NCBI GenBank assembly: GCA_037127315.1
Contig: JBBBDQ010000225.1
Span: forward strand, 675,001 to 739,000
Reading direction: 5' to 3'
Length of the DNA: 64,000 nucleotides
From: Ascarosepion bandense
Lineage: Eukaryota; Mollusca; Cephalopoda; Sepiida; Sepiidae
In this document: piece after piece, positions 44,780 to 57,189 of the stretch
Layout of the letters: each line of letters starts with the position of its first letter
Numbering within the stretch: position 1 is the stretch's first letter
Notes under the pieces: generated by a model
What the model saw: the letters and a program-made list of their open reading frames with translations, nothing else
What the model was told of the DNA's origin: nothing
Databases searched by the model: none
Program-made: the position numbers and the translations under genes

Positions 44780-47700
44780 GGCAATACTTACAAAAAATAA
44801 GTGTCCCCCTCTTGTTGGACTTGCAAGATTTTTTCTACAGATAAATTGAATACATTGGCAAAATGGAAAAACTTGTTGACTTAATGAAAGTGCTACAAGT
44901 CACGGTACAACAAGAAGAACATCAGCAACTTGTTCAGCAACAGAAAACGTTCAAAAAATTACTCGAACAAAGAGCAAAAGATAATAAAGTTCTTTTGGAA
45001 AACATTGTAGCGTAGGGAGCTGGTTAATGTTTCTTTAATTCGACTTTGTGTCATACTTAACCGAACTCCCTACAGCTTACAAGTTTTATGCAGAATTATC
45101 ATAATCAGAAGGTTTTCATCGTTATCTGAAGATTATTTGTCGGTTGGAATGTGTGGATTAATGTAGAAGAGTGGAATAATAAAATATACATTTTGAATGT
45201 TAAAATAGAAATTTATTAAAGGAGGAATAACAATAATTCGTAGAAATTAATATTCAATGAGAATGTTAAGGATATCAAGATTTCGTACAAAATGTTCGTA
45301 GTAGTAATTGATACTTACGGTAGTACGGACTGTTACAGGAGCTCGAAAATTACTGATAAAGAGATAAGGAGAGAGAGAAAGAAGACAATATTCGGGTCGC
45401 TTGAAGTTTGAAATTACATTTTAGATGTGTATCTCTCTTTAGCTGCTCCGATCTCTGAGTCTCTGACGCTGCAAAGTCATTTGTATGTCCTTTTGAATGT
45501 CGCACTGGATCGCTAAGTCCTTTCAAGTTTTACAAGTCGCTCCTATTAATCGAAAATCATTTTTACACCTACTTGCAAAATCTGGTTTCGACTTTTTCGT
45601 TAAGCACATGGTCAATCCTTTTTCTATTTGGGAAAAACCAGGATTTCACACGTCATTTGTGAATTTTTGCAAAAGTGAAGAAGACGGTTGATTTTAATTC
45701 TTAATTTCTTATCCGCTACAACATATTAATGACAAGAAAAGAACCGGGTGACACATTTTCTGCAGAAGGTATTGCAAAATCTCTAACTGGAATTTAAGTT
45801 CGATCCCGACAATGGTTCTACGTTTCCAACGTATTTTTGTAGATTCGAAACGATATTTACGAAACGATGCGAACAATGGTCGAACAAAGAAAAATTTCGT
45901 TATTGTTGCAGAAGTTGGGAACGGAAGAGAATATGAAATATACGAACATAATCCTCCCAAAGAAGCCTGACGAAATGACATTCAACGAAACAGCTGAAAT
46001 TTTGTCGAAAACTTTCGACAAAAGAGACAGTATATTCCACACACGACATAAATATCGTAAAAGAGGAGGATAATGATTTTGTTATGTATGCAGGGATAGT
46101 AAATGCATTGTGTGAGGCATTTAAATTGAATTAATTATCTAGCAATATGTTCAAATGTCTAATATTTGTTCAAGGGCTAGGCTAACAAAGCCGAAGGACA
46201 AGGATATTAGATCACGAATACTCACTATTGTGGAACAGGATCCGGAGATTACAAAATGTAACTGAAGAATGTCAGCTACTTTTAAACATAAAAAAAGAAG
46301 AATTGTTTCTTTAAAGATAAAAAATGCTTTAATTGTGGGCGTGTAGGCCATAAAAGTTCTCACTGTCGAGCAAGACTGAGAAAAGGTAAAGAAAAGTCGC
46401 GAACAAAGACAAACGTAGTTTGCTCGGAAAACGAAATTGAGAAGGGTAAAAGAAAATACCTCAATGTAAAAATAAATGGTAAACCCATAAAATTGTTACT
46501 CGATTTTGGAAGTGACAATTCGGTGATCAACGAGCGAACATGGAAAAAATTGGTTATCCACGGTTGACTATCACAGACAAAATTACTAGGGGAGTGTCAG
46601 GAAAAAGACTGAAATTTAAAGGTGAATTAAAATGTAAAATTGCGTTTATGGGAAAATGCACAAATGAAAAGTATATGTGCTCCCTGGTTCAAAAAATCTC
46701 TTTGAGTTAGACTGGATAATACTATTTAACTTATGGAAATTACCAGAAAATTCTTTCCGTAACGAAATTAACGTCATGGAGAACGATATGACGAAGAAAA
46801 CAGAAAAAAATTATTACAGATTTGAAAAACAATTTCCTCGCGTTTTTTTTTTCAGAGGATTAGGACTGTGTCCAAAAACAGAAGTCAACTTCGAAGTGAA
46901 AGAAAATGTCAAACCAATTTTTAGACTGAAGAGAAAAATACCATTTTCAGCACTAGATACAATAAATGAAAAATTAGAAAGGTTGGAAAAAAGTAATTCC
47001 GAAAGTTGATTATTCGGATTGGGCGTCTCCAACCGTATATATAAAAAAGAAAAACAGAAATATCAGTGTGTGCTGATTTTTCGACCGGCTTAAATGACTG
47101 TTTGAAAGACCATGCGTACCCTCTACCGTCTCTTGCGGATATATTCACGAAATTGAACGGAGGTAGAGTGTTTTCAAAATTGGACTTGTCGGAGGCTTAC
47201 CTTCAGGTTAAAGTCAGTGAAGAATGTTCAACGTATCTGACAATAAACACCCATAAAGGAATGTTTCAACTTAATAGACTACCGTTTGGAATGAAGGTAG
47301 CGCCAACTCTATTCCAGTAAATAATGGATACAATGTTGGCTGGTATGTAGTATGCAATCGCATATCTAGATAACATTTTGATTAAAAGTGAAAACGAAGC
47401 CCAACACGAACACATATTAGAGCAGTATTTCAGAGAATTGAGGAATACGGATTCAAGCAGAGTGCTGAAAAATGTGAGTTCTTTTTAAAGAAGTTAAAAT
47501 ATTTAGGTCAAATCATTGACATCAAAGGAAGAAAACCGGATCCAGAAAGGGTTGAGGCTATAAAAAATATGCCCGCTCCTGATAATGTTACTAAACTTCA
47601 GGCATTCTTGGGATTAGTAAGCTACTATTGCGTTTATATCCCGAAAATACATGATATGAGAGCTCCTTTAAATGAGTTGTTGGAAAAGGGCGTAAAATGG

Positions 47701-48177
47701 ATATGGTCGAAAGAATGCGAACAGGCTTTTAAAAAAATGAATAAAAAGCTGTCTACTAACAGTCCTGTCGTTAGTACATTTCGACCCAAAGAAGAAAAAT
47801 ATTGTAGCAGCAGATGCCAGTAATGAGGTACTGTATTGCTTCTTGGATTCAAGGACGGATCTAAGAAGCCAATAGAACATGCCTCGAGAATATTACTGCT
47901 CGCTGAACGAAATTACAGCCAAATAGAAAAGGAGAGTTTAGCAATAATTAACGCCGTGAAAAAACTTAACAGGTTTCTGTACATAAGAAAGTTTACTCTG
48001 CAAACAGATCATAAACCGCTGTTATCAATATTTGTAAAAAGAAAATGTATACCAACTCACACGGCAAATCGACTACAGCGTTGGGGCGTAATTCTATTAA
48101 ATTACAATTTCAAAATTGAATATGTGCCTTCAAAGAAGCTAGGTCACGCCGATGGGTTATCAAGAAGATTGCCTTGA
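44780..48177 (+). mobile_element. Ty3/gypsy retrotransposon (gag, PR, RT, RNase H), decayed and split by a solo LTR
   Basis: A gag start codon at 44863 opens a Gln/Lys-rich N terminus. After the inserted LTR the same frame resumes at 45721 (FSAEGIAKSLTG), then LLLQKLGTEENMKYTN near 45900, a CCHC knuckle CFNCGRVGHKSSHC near 46325, and a protease-like LLDFGSDNSVI near 46495 in which the usual D-[ST]-G is D-F-G. RT: FTKLNGGRVFSKLDLSEAYL near 47146-47205, then AYLDNILIKS near 47358 with the second catalytic Asp replaced. RNase H: QIEKESLAIINAVK near 47920 and QTDHKPL near 48003, ending GHADGLSRRLP. Integrase and 3' LTR are missing, cut off by a LINE at 48178. It is the same family as 12.6-14.8 kb. 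Confidence 0.85.
45006..45720 (+). repeat. Solo LTR inserted in the gypsy gag, with 4-bp target duplication
   Basis: 715 bp with inverted termini TGTAGC...GCTACA, flanked by ACAT on both sides (45002-45005 and 45721-45724). The flanking gag frame is restored exactly when the LTR and one ACAT are left out, so the insertion point is certain. It carries no ORF of note, contains repeated AG-rich stretches, and includes the 38-base block 45312-45349 found also at 49334-49371 in the LINE. Confidence 0.9.
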
Positions 48178-48189
48178 AATGGCGACCAA

Positions 48190-51100
48190 AGACCTTATAG
48201 CATAAGGTATTATCATAAGAACAGAGTACCAAGACAAGCGTAGGACCAATATAGCAGTTTACGAGGTCCCTACTCAGGTTATCGTGGAGCATCTAGCAGC
48301 CAATTTTTCCCAGTTCGGCCAGATCGTAGATGTTTCCTGCGATGACCTAACTGGGGGATGGTCTTTCGATATTATGATAGACCGTGAAGCCTTCCTGACC
48401 ATCCCTAACTGTCATGACGTAGGGGGCATGAGCTTACCGGTAATTGTATCCGGTCGCAAACCAAAATGCTGGAGGTGTGGAGAGACGGGTCACCTCTTGC
48501 CCAGAGAAGAAGGCCTCTGAAAGCCAGGCCTCAGTTGACGAAAATACCCCTCTGGCCGCTTCTTCAGTAAAATCCGTCTCGCCTATAGTGGGCATGCCAG
48601 CAACCAGGACCGGAGTGGTAATACCCCCGGTTGGGACAGAACAACTTCCCTCATTCCCCGAAAAACCTTCGCCAACTGCAAGTGTAGATACGGAGAAAGA
48701 AAAGGGGGAATGGCAGGTTGCTGGTAGGACCAGAGGGAAGCGTCAAGCAGCGGGAGCTCAGTCCCCTGAAGCTTCCAGGACTAAAGGCACAAACAGTCCC
48801 ACTCCCTCTACCAGCAAGAAGAGCGACGCTCCGATTTGGTCAGATCCAACATTAGAGCAATTGGCTAAAGCAATCGACCCCGGCTACGAAGGGATGAAAA
48901 AATTGAAAAACTACAAAACAATCTTAAAAAGCGACCAACACGCCCCTGGGAATCGGCCCCGTCCTCCCCGGAAAAGATTAAACATAAAAAACTTCATTCT
49001 TCACAGCCCAGAAAACTTACCCTTCTTAGTAGAGACCCCAGCCCTTTTCGAAAACCTATTCGCTCTACCCCCAGTCCTTCCGCCAAGAAACAATTACAAC
49101 CACCGGTTAAGCCACAAAGGATTCTTAATTCTGAGGACAAAGAATCCCGAAAGAAGAAAGTTTCTAAATCCCCTTACTTAATGGGACAGGACGTGTGTTC
49201 AGTTTCTGCAACCCAGGTCGAAAGGGCAAAGAGTTTCGACAACAAGATCAAAGAACTTAAATTTCTCCTAGCCATGAAGAAATGCGGGACAAAAATATAG
49301 AAATCCCCACCAACTTTCCAAAAGCAGAACGCGTACTTACGGTAGTACGGACTGTTACAGGAGCTCGAAAAGCCTAGGATATGCTGCAAGAGGTGGTAAA
49401 ATCCGTCAATATGTCCCCGCCATTCGCAATTCTGGAAAGCTGGAGTTGTACTTAGGGACCTCTCGACGGGTAATCTTAGCGGGGAATCGGAATGCCGTCC
49501 TTGACCCTGAGAAAGATCGTATAGAAAAAAGAACGGGATGCTAACAACATTTCGGGACTTTATTGATAGGAATGCTCTTGTCGATAAGTATCGAAATTGA
49601 CACCCTCGGGAGTAGGACTAATAGGAGTAGCTCGGATTCGGCGATGCATGCTAGCTACATCGACCGAGTCTAGTTAGGAGAGTCGACGTAGGGCTCTTAG
49701 GTTGTCCAAGTTCCATTCGATAGTTTACTCGGATCATAGGCTCGTCCGGGTTCGTGTAAACTTAGATAAGCCTAAGGTTAAATTGGATGAATACTGGAAA
49801 TTGAACGCCTCATTATTTGATAGCCAATATTTCCAGGAACAGCTGTTACTAACACTAAAGCGGGAATTGACGGAGGCTGTGGTTGAGAATAAGTGGTGGA
49901 TTCTCTAAAATCGAAACTTTAGTCGTTTGTTGCTGACTATAGTCGTCGGCTCAACTTAGCTAATTTAGCGGCACAAACGGCAGTAGAGAAAAAAGTTGAT
50001 CGGGCAGTTACATCGCGTAATAGTGGGGACGTAGCCTTGGCTAGGGCCGAGCTGGCCTCCTTGCTTATCAACAAGGACCAGGCTCTATTAGGGCTAGGTT
50101 AAAAAGAATGTTTTTTGAAGCAACAAATATGACCGTTGAACTGCGTGCAGAGGAATCTAGAAAGGCAGCCAATTGGCATATCGAATACATCACATTGCCG
50201 AATGGGCGTACTGTGACCACAGACGCGGGTATATATGGGGCTTTTCGAGATTACTTCCAGGATCTTTTTACCAGGGAGCCCGGTCTGCGCACTGCTAAGT
50301 TCAACGCCTATTTAGCTGACTTTCCCCGCCTCGAGGCGGCTGAAGCGGCTGGGTGTGAGGGGCCCATTACAGAGTTTGAGATCTGGGATGCGCTGAAACA
50401 GATTGGCCGGGACAAGTCTCCGGGATTGGATGGTCTTCCCTGCGAAATATACTTGAGGCAGTCATCCTTTTTTGTCCCCTTGCCAGCACTGATTTATAAC
50501 AACTGGATGAAGCAGGAGTCAATACCTCGTCGCTTCACCGGGGGTGTAATCAAGTTGCTTCACAAGAGCAAGAGCGGCGGGGGTGACTTAGATAATTATC
50601 GGCCTTTAACGATTTTAAATACTGACATAAAGATTTTTGTCAAGATCTTGGCCCGTCGTTTGCCGGCTGTCCTTCCTAATCTGGTTGGCCCCGAGCAAAC
50701 TTGTGCTGCAAAGAGCACGACTATTCAGGACAACCTTCATTTGGTACGTCTGAACATCGAGGAAGTCGACAGTGAAACCGCGCTGATCAATTTAGATTAG
50801 TCCAAGGCTTTCGATTGGGTTGACCATCGGTTTTTGGAGTCTGTCCTTTTCGCCGCCGATTTCGGGCCATACTTTCGCTCTTGGATCCGACCTCTGTATG
50901 CGTCCCCCAGTGCGCTGGTGGAAGTGAATGGGGTAAGATCGAAGCCTTTCATATTATCTAACTCCATTAGTCAAGGTTGTCCGCTTTTGCCCTTGCTGTA
51001 CGTTCTTGCGTTGGAGCTCTTCCTTCGCAAGTTAAAGGCGAATCCGGTCCTGCGCGAAATTTTCCTACCTGGTACTACCATCTCGGTCTATGCTGACGAT

Positions 51101-51395
51101 GTTTCGGTTTTTGTGTCGAGCAGAGCCGAGATTGACGAAGTTAGCAAAGAGATCAGAGGCCAAGATCAATCGCGATAAGTCTGTGGGCTTGCGGTTGGGT
51201 GCGTGAAGGGAGTTTCTCTTACCAGGCTTTTCCTCTGGACGAGCGGGCCGATCAAGATTCTCGGCGTCTGGTTCGGTCCTGATCTCTGGTTGGAAATGAA
51301 TTGGTTGGAGGTTCGAGAAAAGGCTGTGGGTGCAGTTCGTCTTTGGATTCAGACTTACAGATATTCTTTGACAAAAATATTTGTTAATTTTTAAT
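48190..51395 (+). mobile_element. Tx1/L1-like LINE, copy 2 (ORF1 and ORF2, nearly readable)
   Basis: ORF1: an RRM-like segment (TNIAVYEVPTQVIVEHLAAN near 48250), then a zinc knuckle KCWRCGETGH near 48464 broken by a small frameshift (SCPEKKASES resumes in another frame), followed by a Pro/Ser/Lys-rich tail to 49181. ORF2: endonuclease end YSDHRLVRVRV near 49728. RT domain 50108-51178: DKSPGLDGLP, SKSGGGDLDNYRPLTILN, AKSTTIQDNLHLV, SQGCPLLPLLYVLALELFL and SVYADDVSVFV (catalytic DD intact). One nonsense codon (TAG at about 50798) replaces Gln in the SKAFDWVDH motif region; other shifts occur near 49180 and 51175. The 5' end is truncated and joined straight to the gypsy RNase H end. Confidence 0.85.
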
Positions 51396-53300
51396 ACATA
51401 TCATTTCATAAGAAAAGAGAGCACGGGATAATATTGTCAAATATATTTTTTAAAATTATTGTTTGTTTGATTCACCTAAGACAACTCAAGAACTAGAACT
51501 AAAAAAAAATTGAAATTATCTTAAGATTCTATTTATAAGATAAAAATGTTTATACAATTCTCTTTAAGACTACAGAATCAGTATAAAAATTTCATATTTT
51601 TTCAGGTAGTAAAAATATGTACATACTTATTCATTCAGAGAAATATTTACAAAGTATTTTTTATTTTCAATTTACATATATTTGATTGATTAACTCCCCA
51701 AATTACCCTCTTAATTAATTTTTTGTTCTTGTTAATGTAAATTAATTTTAACTATTAAAACTATGTATAATGGTAATAGCTATTATTGTATCATAGCGAA
51801 ATAAATATTTTTTATATTCTGTGAAGAAAATTGTACGCGTAACAAAAATCATAAATTTTGTAAAGATTTATCAAAATTGTTTCTCTGAAATTCACAGTTT
51901 TTGTAAAGTATTTTAAGACTTTGTTGATACACAATTTTGTAAAATGCTGAAATTGCTTTCTGATTGTATTATAAAATTTTATATTTTCTGGACTCAATTG
52001 ATATAAACATATTAACTCATTATTTTTACAATATCATCTAAAAATGTTTAATTTATGGCAAATAAAGAAACTTTTGTGGATTTAGATATTTTATGATAGA
52101 GGAGGTTATTTTTGTTTTTTCTTTGTATATTTGCATTAATGGAAATAAGTCAATAGTTTTAAACCACTTTTTAATATTATGTATAGTTACTAATTAACTA
52201 ATTACTAGACATTATTAACAAGTTTGTTAATATCTGAAATTGTTATTGAGTATTAATTTATCTCTCCACATGTCCAGGGCCCCTAGTTGTGGATCCCAAG
52301 TGCATGGTTTCCAGGCCTGAGTTAAGGATCTTGTCTTGATCTTTAAACTTTTTTCCACTATTAGTTCATTTTTTCTCACTCCTATGAGGGAGTGAACACA
52401 AATTAAAAATCAATCAAATGATTGGTACTAAAGTATGGACTTCTCACATAGGTGTGAAAACTTTGGTCTCAAACTTTTCCAATGACATGAAAATTCATAG
52501 AAACTGTTATTTATTTACTTTTTTTTACCAAATATTTTTATTATAAGTTTTCTTAATTTTTATACAACAACTGTGAAAAAAAAAGAAAAATTAAAATTTC
52601 TGTTAAAACTTGTATTTTAGTGTTTTAAAGGAATAGTTTTCTTATTTGAAATATTAATTAAACTTTATTCTATTAGCTTGAAATTAAATTAAAACGAAAA
52701 TAAAAGCTTCAAGAAAGATTTTTTCATTTCTAAAAATTCACTTTAATGTTAAACCTTTTAGTGATCATGAGTAAATGGATGATAGAATAAGTCCTGAAAG
52801 TTTCATTATTTCGTTAGTTCTAATTAAAAGCTTAATGATTAAATTTATTATTTTCATTAAGTAAAAAAAGTCTGGTGTATTTCAAATAGGAATTATATAG
52901 ATTGAAATGTCACATTTAATTTCTATTCTTAAAATTTTCTTAAATGTGGCCATTTTCTTAATTTTAAGAAATTTGTAAACAAACAAAAATTCATCGATTT
53001 TAAAATTTTTTCAAAAAGATTTCTGACACTTTATTTTAGTAAAATTAGAAAAGTGAAAGTTAAATTAATCTGATTTTAAAGAAATATTACTTACTTAGAG
53101 CATAAACAAAGTAATATACAACCAGTTATTAACGATTGGTCGTGTTCATCTGCTCGAACGTTTGACGGACTGTTGAATGACGAAGCGATGACTGCATTTT
53201 ATTTCTTCGGACAATAATATCCTTAATATTACTTATTTACAAAAGCAATTAAAAGCTTTTCTAATTAAATAATGTCATAGTGTTATTGGATTCATTATTT
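51396..53300. other. AT-rich region, no gene recognised
   Basis: A block at 52640-52740 (AAAATAAAAGCTTCAAGAAA) resembles 35945-35975, and 52790-52920 matches the same family in reverse. These look like dispersed AT-rich repeats. Confidence 0.4.
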
Positions 53301-53639
53301 TTCAATTCAGAGCAGATTTTCAGTTAAATAATACAAATTTGAAAAAAAGTAGGTGATTTACAATCTCCAATGATTCCTACTTTTAACAAAAAAAAAAAAA
53401 AAAATTCAATAAATCTGTGCGAAATTTTATGAAATTAAGTAAGTGGAGGGTAACATATTTACAAAGAATTTTTACAAAAATTTTCTAAAAAATGTCAAAA
53501 ATAATTTAATTCATTTGTGAATAAGTCCTGAAAATTTCATTAAAATCGGACAAGTATTTGATTTTTACAAGAATTTCCAAATAAATGTGTTTTCAACGGA
53601 AAACAAGCGCAAAAAAGTCAGTTACTTAAAAGTTAGCCA

Positions 53640-54035
53640 CGGCGATGACATAAATAAAACAAGAGTTTAACCAAAATTTCGAACGTGTTAGAAAGGATTA
53701 AAAATTTTTTAAAAATAATTAAATATTTTGGTCTTTTATCTTAATAATAACATCAACATTTTTATGATAAAACTTTATTTTCGTTAAGTTTGTGGTCTTT
53801 TTCATTTGGCTATGATGTTTTCCCGCAAAATAGTGACGGTACCTAATAGGTACCTCCACGCAATTGCCGGAAAAACAAAACAAAAAAAAAACAGCATAGC
53901 ATGCTGTTAAAAACTTAATAAAAACGAAGTTTTATCATCAAAATGTTTATGCTATTAAAAGGAAAGATCAAATTTTGTTGTCATTATTTTTTTTATTTTT
54001 TTAATTCCTTGTAACACGTTCGAAATTGCAGTTAA
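53640..54035. repeat. AT-rich inverted repeat, family K copy 2
   Basis: The left part (TCGAACGTGTTAGAAAGGAT near 53678) and right part (TTAATTCCTTGTAACACGTT near 54001) are diverged reverse complements with arms of about 150 bp around a GGTACCTAATAGGTACC centre at 53839. The right arm is a direct copy of 33115-33340. Confidence 0.65.
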
Positions 54036-54700
54036 AATTTCTTTTTTGCTTTCTGTCAGCGAATCCCGCCTGTTTAATATGATTTTTAAGGAAAAAGTAC
54101 TTAGTAATATTACGCAAGTGTTTTTTTTGGGTTTTTTGGGGGGGGCTTAGAAAGACACCTTAATTTGAAAATTCTTGCAAAAAATCAAGTAATTGTTTGA
54201 TTGTTTACTGTTTAATAGTTGTGCTTAGATTCATTTGTAACGTAGGCAGAGGATGTTATGGGTAAATTATCGCCATTTTATATTTTCACTTTCGTGCATG
54301 CACGTTGTTTGTTTTTTTATATTGCATAGTATAGTAGGGTTTCAATTTCAGCACTCAACAACCAATCGACCCTTTAATCAATCAAACAAAACGTGGGACA
54401 GGGCCGAGTTTGGAGTGAAATGATCAACCACGGAAATCGGGTATCATTATAGTGGCTAAATATCACTTTCTTTTTATTATTAAATGTGATATTTTTAAAC
54501 GCCACAAGATTGCAACCCCCTTGATTATTGTGTGTAGAACGCAGTTGCGCGAGAGACCAACAACACTCCTTGTAAAATCAAAGATGAACTGAAAGCAAGG
54601 ATTATGGCAGAACTAACAAGGACTCCATCGAGAAAAGTTGTAGTAGATTCCTAAATCGTCAGGAGGCCGTGGTTGAAGCCAATGGCGATTTTATTGAATA

Positions 54701-55308
54701 TGTTGGGGCCTACTATGCAAGGTTAATTTAGGTTTGAATTTTACATGGCACAAGGCCACTTTCCAAAGAACTTCATAACTAAATTCTTGCATACCAACAA
54801 TTATTTTTATAAGTATTGAAATCATTAAACAAGCAAATTGAAAGTTGAATGAAATTGACAAAGCATCAATTGTAACTATAAAGTGTATTAACAATAACAA
54901 GAAATGCATACATTACATAGACGTTGAAAGTATCTGTTTGAAAGTGTCTTTCATGATCTGCATGAAATTGTGTCAAAGCTTTTGAGGTAAGTTGAAATGT
55001 TCATTGTCGCTAAAAGATTTATCAGTGTGATAATAAATTTATGTGAGGAATATTATTGATAAAAGAATTGTGCAAATGTTAGAGTTCGTGAGAAACGTTC
55101 ATCTTTGTAGTGTACAGAAGAATTAATTTGTAAGAGAATGTGAGTTGGACTTAATATTTTACGTGACGTACGTGGAAGGATTTCTTGTGCCAACTGTAAT
55201 AATTTGTACACGTGTTATTCAAAGAAATAAAAGTCATCTACTTGTCTTGCAATTAGTGCGGGTGTTTGAGAGAATTGCTTGATATTGAATAACGCGATCC
55301 CCACAACA
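54701..55308 (+). repeat. Putative LTR, family L copy 1
   Basis: Starts TGTTGGGG and ends CCCCACAACA, an inverted terminus. AATAAA lies about 80 bp before the end. The first ~490 bp match 56487-56998. No target duplication was found. Confidence 0.5.
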
Positions 55309-56486
55309 GCATGCTGCTAGCTGTGACTGCCTTGCTTGGTGTCGCTCGTGAACTGCTGCCAACTGATTGGGTGTACCACATGTCTGCTATATATACATCC
55401 CGTGAAAAAGCGGAAAAGCAAGATTATCACGTGATTGTCGCGTGAGGATATGCACAATGAGTGAATATAGCTGTGTGGAAATACACGTGATTGACAAATA
55501 AATTTACTCTTAAATATTTCAAGATATTTTTTGTGTAATTTTGGTAAATATATCTGTTAAAATGAGATGACAATATTATTTTCATTTTTCTATAATTTAG
55601 ATGACAATTCATCCATCGCAACCTGTATATGTGGGTAGGACAAAGCAAATGTTGATAAAATAGCGAGGGTCAGCAACTGCGTATTGGTTTTAAAAGGACA
55701 TTTTGCCCTGCAAAAAAGGAGACGCTATATTCTTCCTAATATAGATGAATATTCGAGGTTCTTTTTGAGTTTCCTGACTACTTCGACTATTATTAGTTCT
55801 CTTTCACAGTTCTTCTCTATTTTTGGCATGCTTGCCTACATCCACTAGGACAGAGATCTATCTTTCATGAGCAAGGAATTGCAGATGTCTTTAATTGATA
55901 AAGGAATTGCTTACAGTAGGACCCAACCAGTGCCGTGCTTAGCAACATCGCGCCTCCCGCAGAATGTGCCTTGCGACCTCTCTACCCACAGAATGCAACT
56001 TCCGCACTCCCCGAACATATTGAACCCACAATAAATGGTACTTTAAACTAAATAACATACTCTCGGAACGCAGATATTCCGTGATCACTAAAAAACGGAA
56101 TAAATCGCGGAAATGGCGTTTTGTGTGTGCAGGAACGGAACATAAAGTTGCAAATAGGGTTTCAAACAGCAATGTAGAGTGTACATATGTATATGTGACC
56201 AAAGATTTTTATTGAAGATTCAAATAAACAAAAAGAAAAAAGCTTCGTCATTGGCAAAAAATGCGTTTAGTTCTCGTATTTAGTCTTTCATTTGATTTTT
56301 AAAACACATTTTACATTTCTTTAAAATAGAGTTAAGAAAAGAAAAATCCACTTACAATTATGTTGAAGCCAAATTTTTTTTTGTTTTTCAGTTTTCAGTC
56401 TGAAAGAAGTTGACTTTACCAGAATGAAACTGTAACTGTTTCAATAATAACCAAAAATTCTCTTTTTAATTAGTTTGATTTTATGG
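55309..56486. other. Interior between family L copies
   Basis: No gag/pol motifs. A TATA-like CTATATATACATCCCG occurs near 55387. If the flanking repeats are LTRs, this is a non-autonomous element of about 2.3 kb. Confidence 0.35.
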
Positions 56487-56998
56487 TGTGGGGATTTGTT
56501 GTAAGTTTAATTTAGATTAATTTCTCTGTTGAGTTTTTACATGGCACAAGACCACTTCCCAAAGGAACTTCCAAACTAAATCCGTGCAATCCACCATTAT
56601 TTTTATGAGCGTTGAAAATCATTCATTAAACAAGGAAATGTAAAGTGGAATGAAATTGACAAAGCATCAATTTGCAACTATAAAGTGTATTTAACAAATA
56701 TTAACAAGAAATACATAAATTACATAGATGTTGAAATTGTTTGTTTGAAAGTGTCTTCCATGGACTGTATGAAAATTTTGTGTTAGAGCTTTTGAGGTAA
56801 GTAGAAATGTTCATTGTTGCTGTAAGATTTATCAGTGTGATAAGAAATTTGTGTGAGGAATTGTTTAAATCCGAGAGTTCATGAATAACGTTCATTTTTG
56901 TAGTTGTACAAAAGAATGAATTTGTATGAGGGAGTGAGTTGAACTTAAAGCTCGTATATTTCTACATGATGTGTGCGTAAGATATTCTGGTACCAACT
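56487..56998 (+). repeat. Putative LTR, family L copy 2 (3'-truncated)
   Basis: Begins TGTGGGG and shares GAATGAAATTGACAAAGCAT, TTTGAAAGTGTCTT and TTTATCAGTGTGATAA with copy 1 in order. Ends at GTACCAACTGG, before the AATAAA part of copy 1. Confidence 0.55.
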
Positions 56999-57189
56999 GG
57001 CGAAAAATACGCGGCAAATCGTATATATAGGTGTTCAAACATCTTTACGATTTGGCGGTAAAAATATAGTTCACTTACCTTGATTGTGATTGGCTAGCTC
57101 AAACCAATCAGCAAGTAGCTTACATAAAATGGTTACATACAAAATTTAATACATACAATTGCGTGATTGCGTAATATATAGATCACTCG

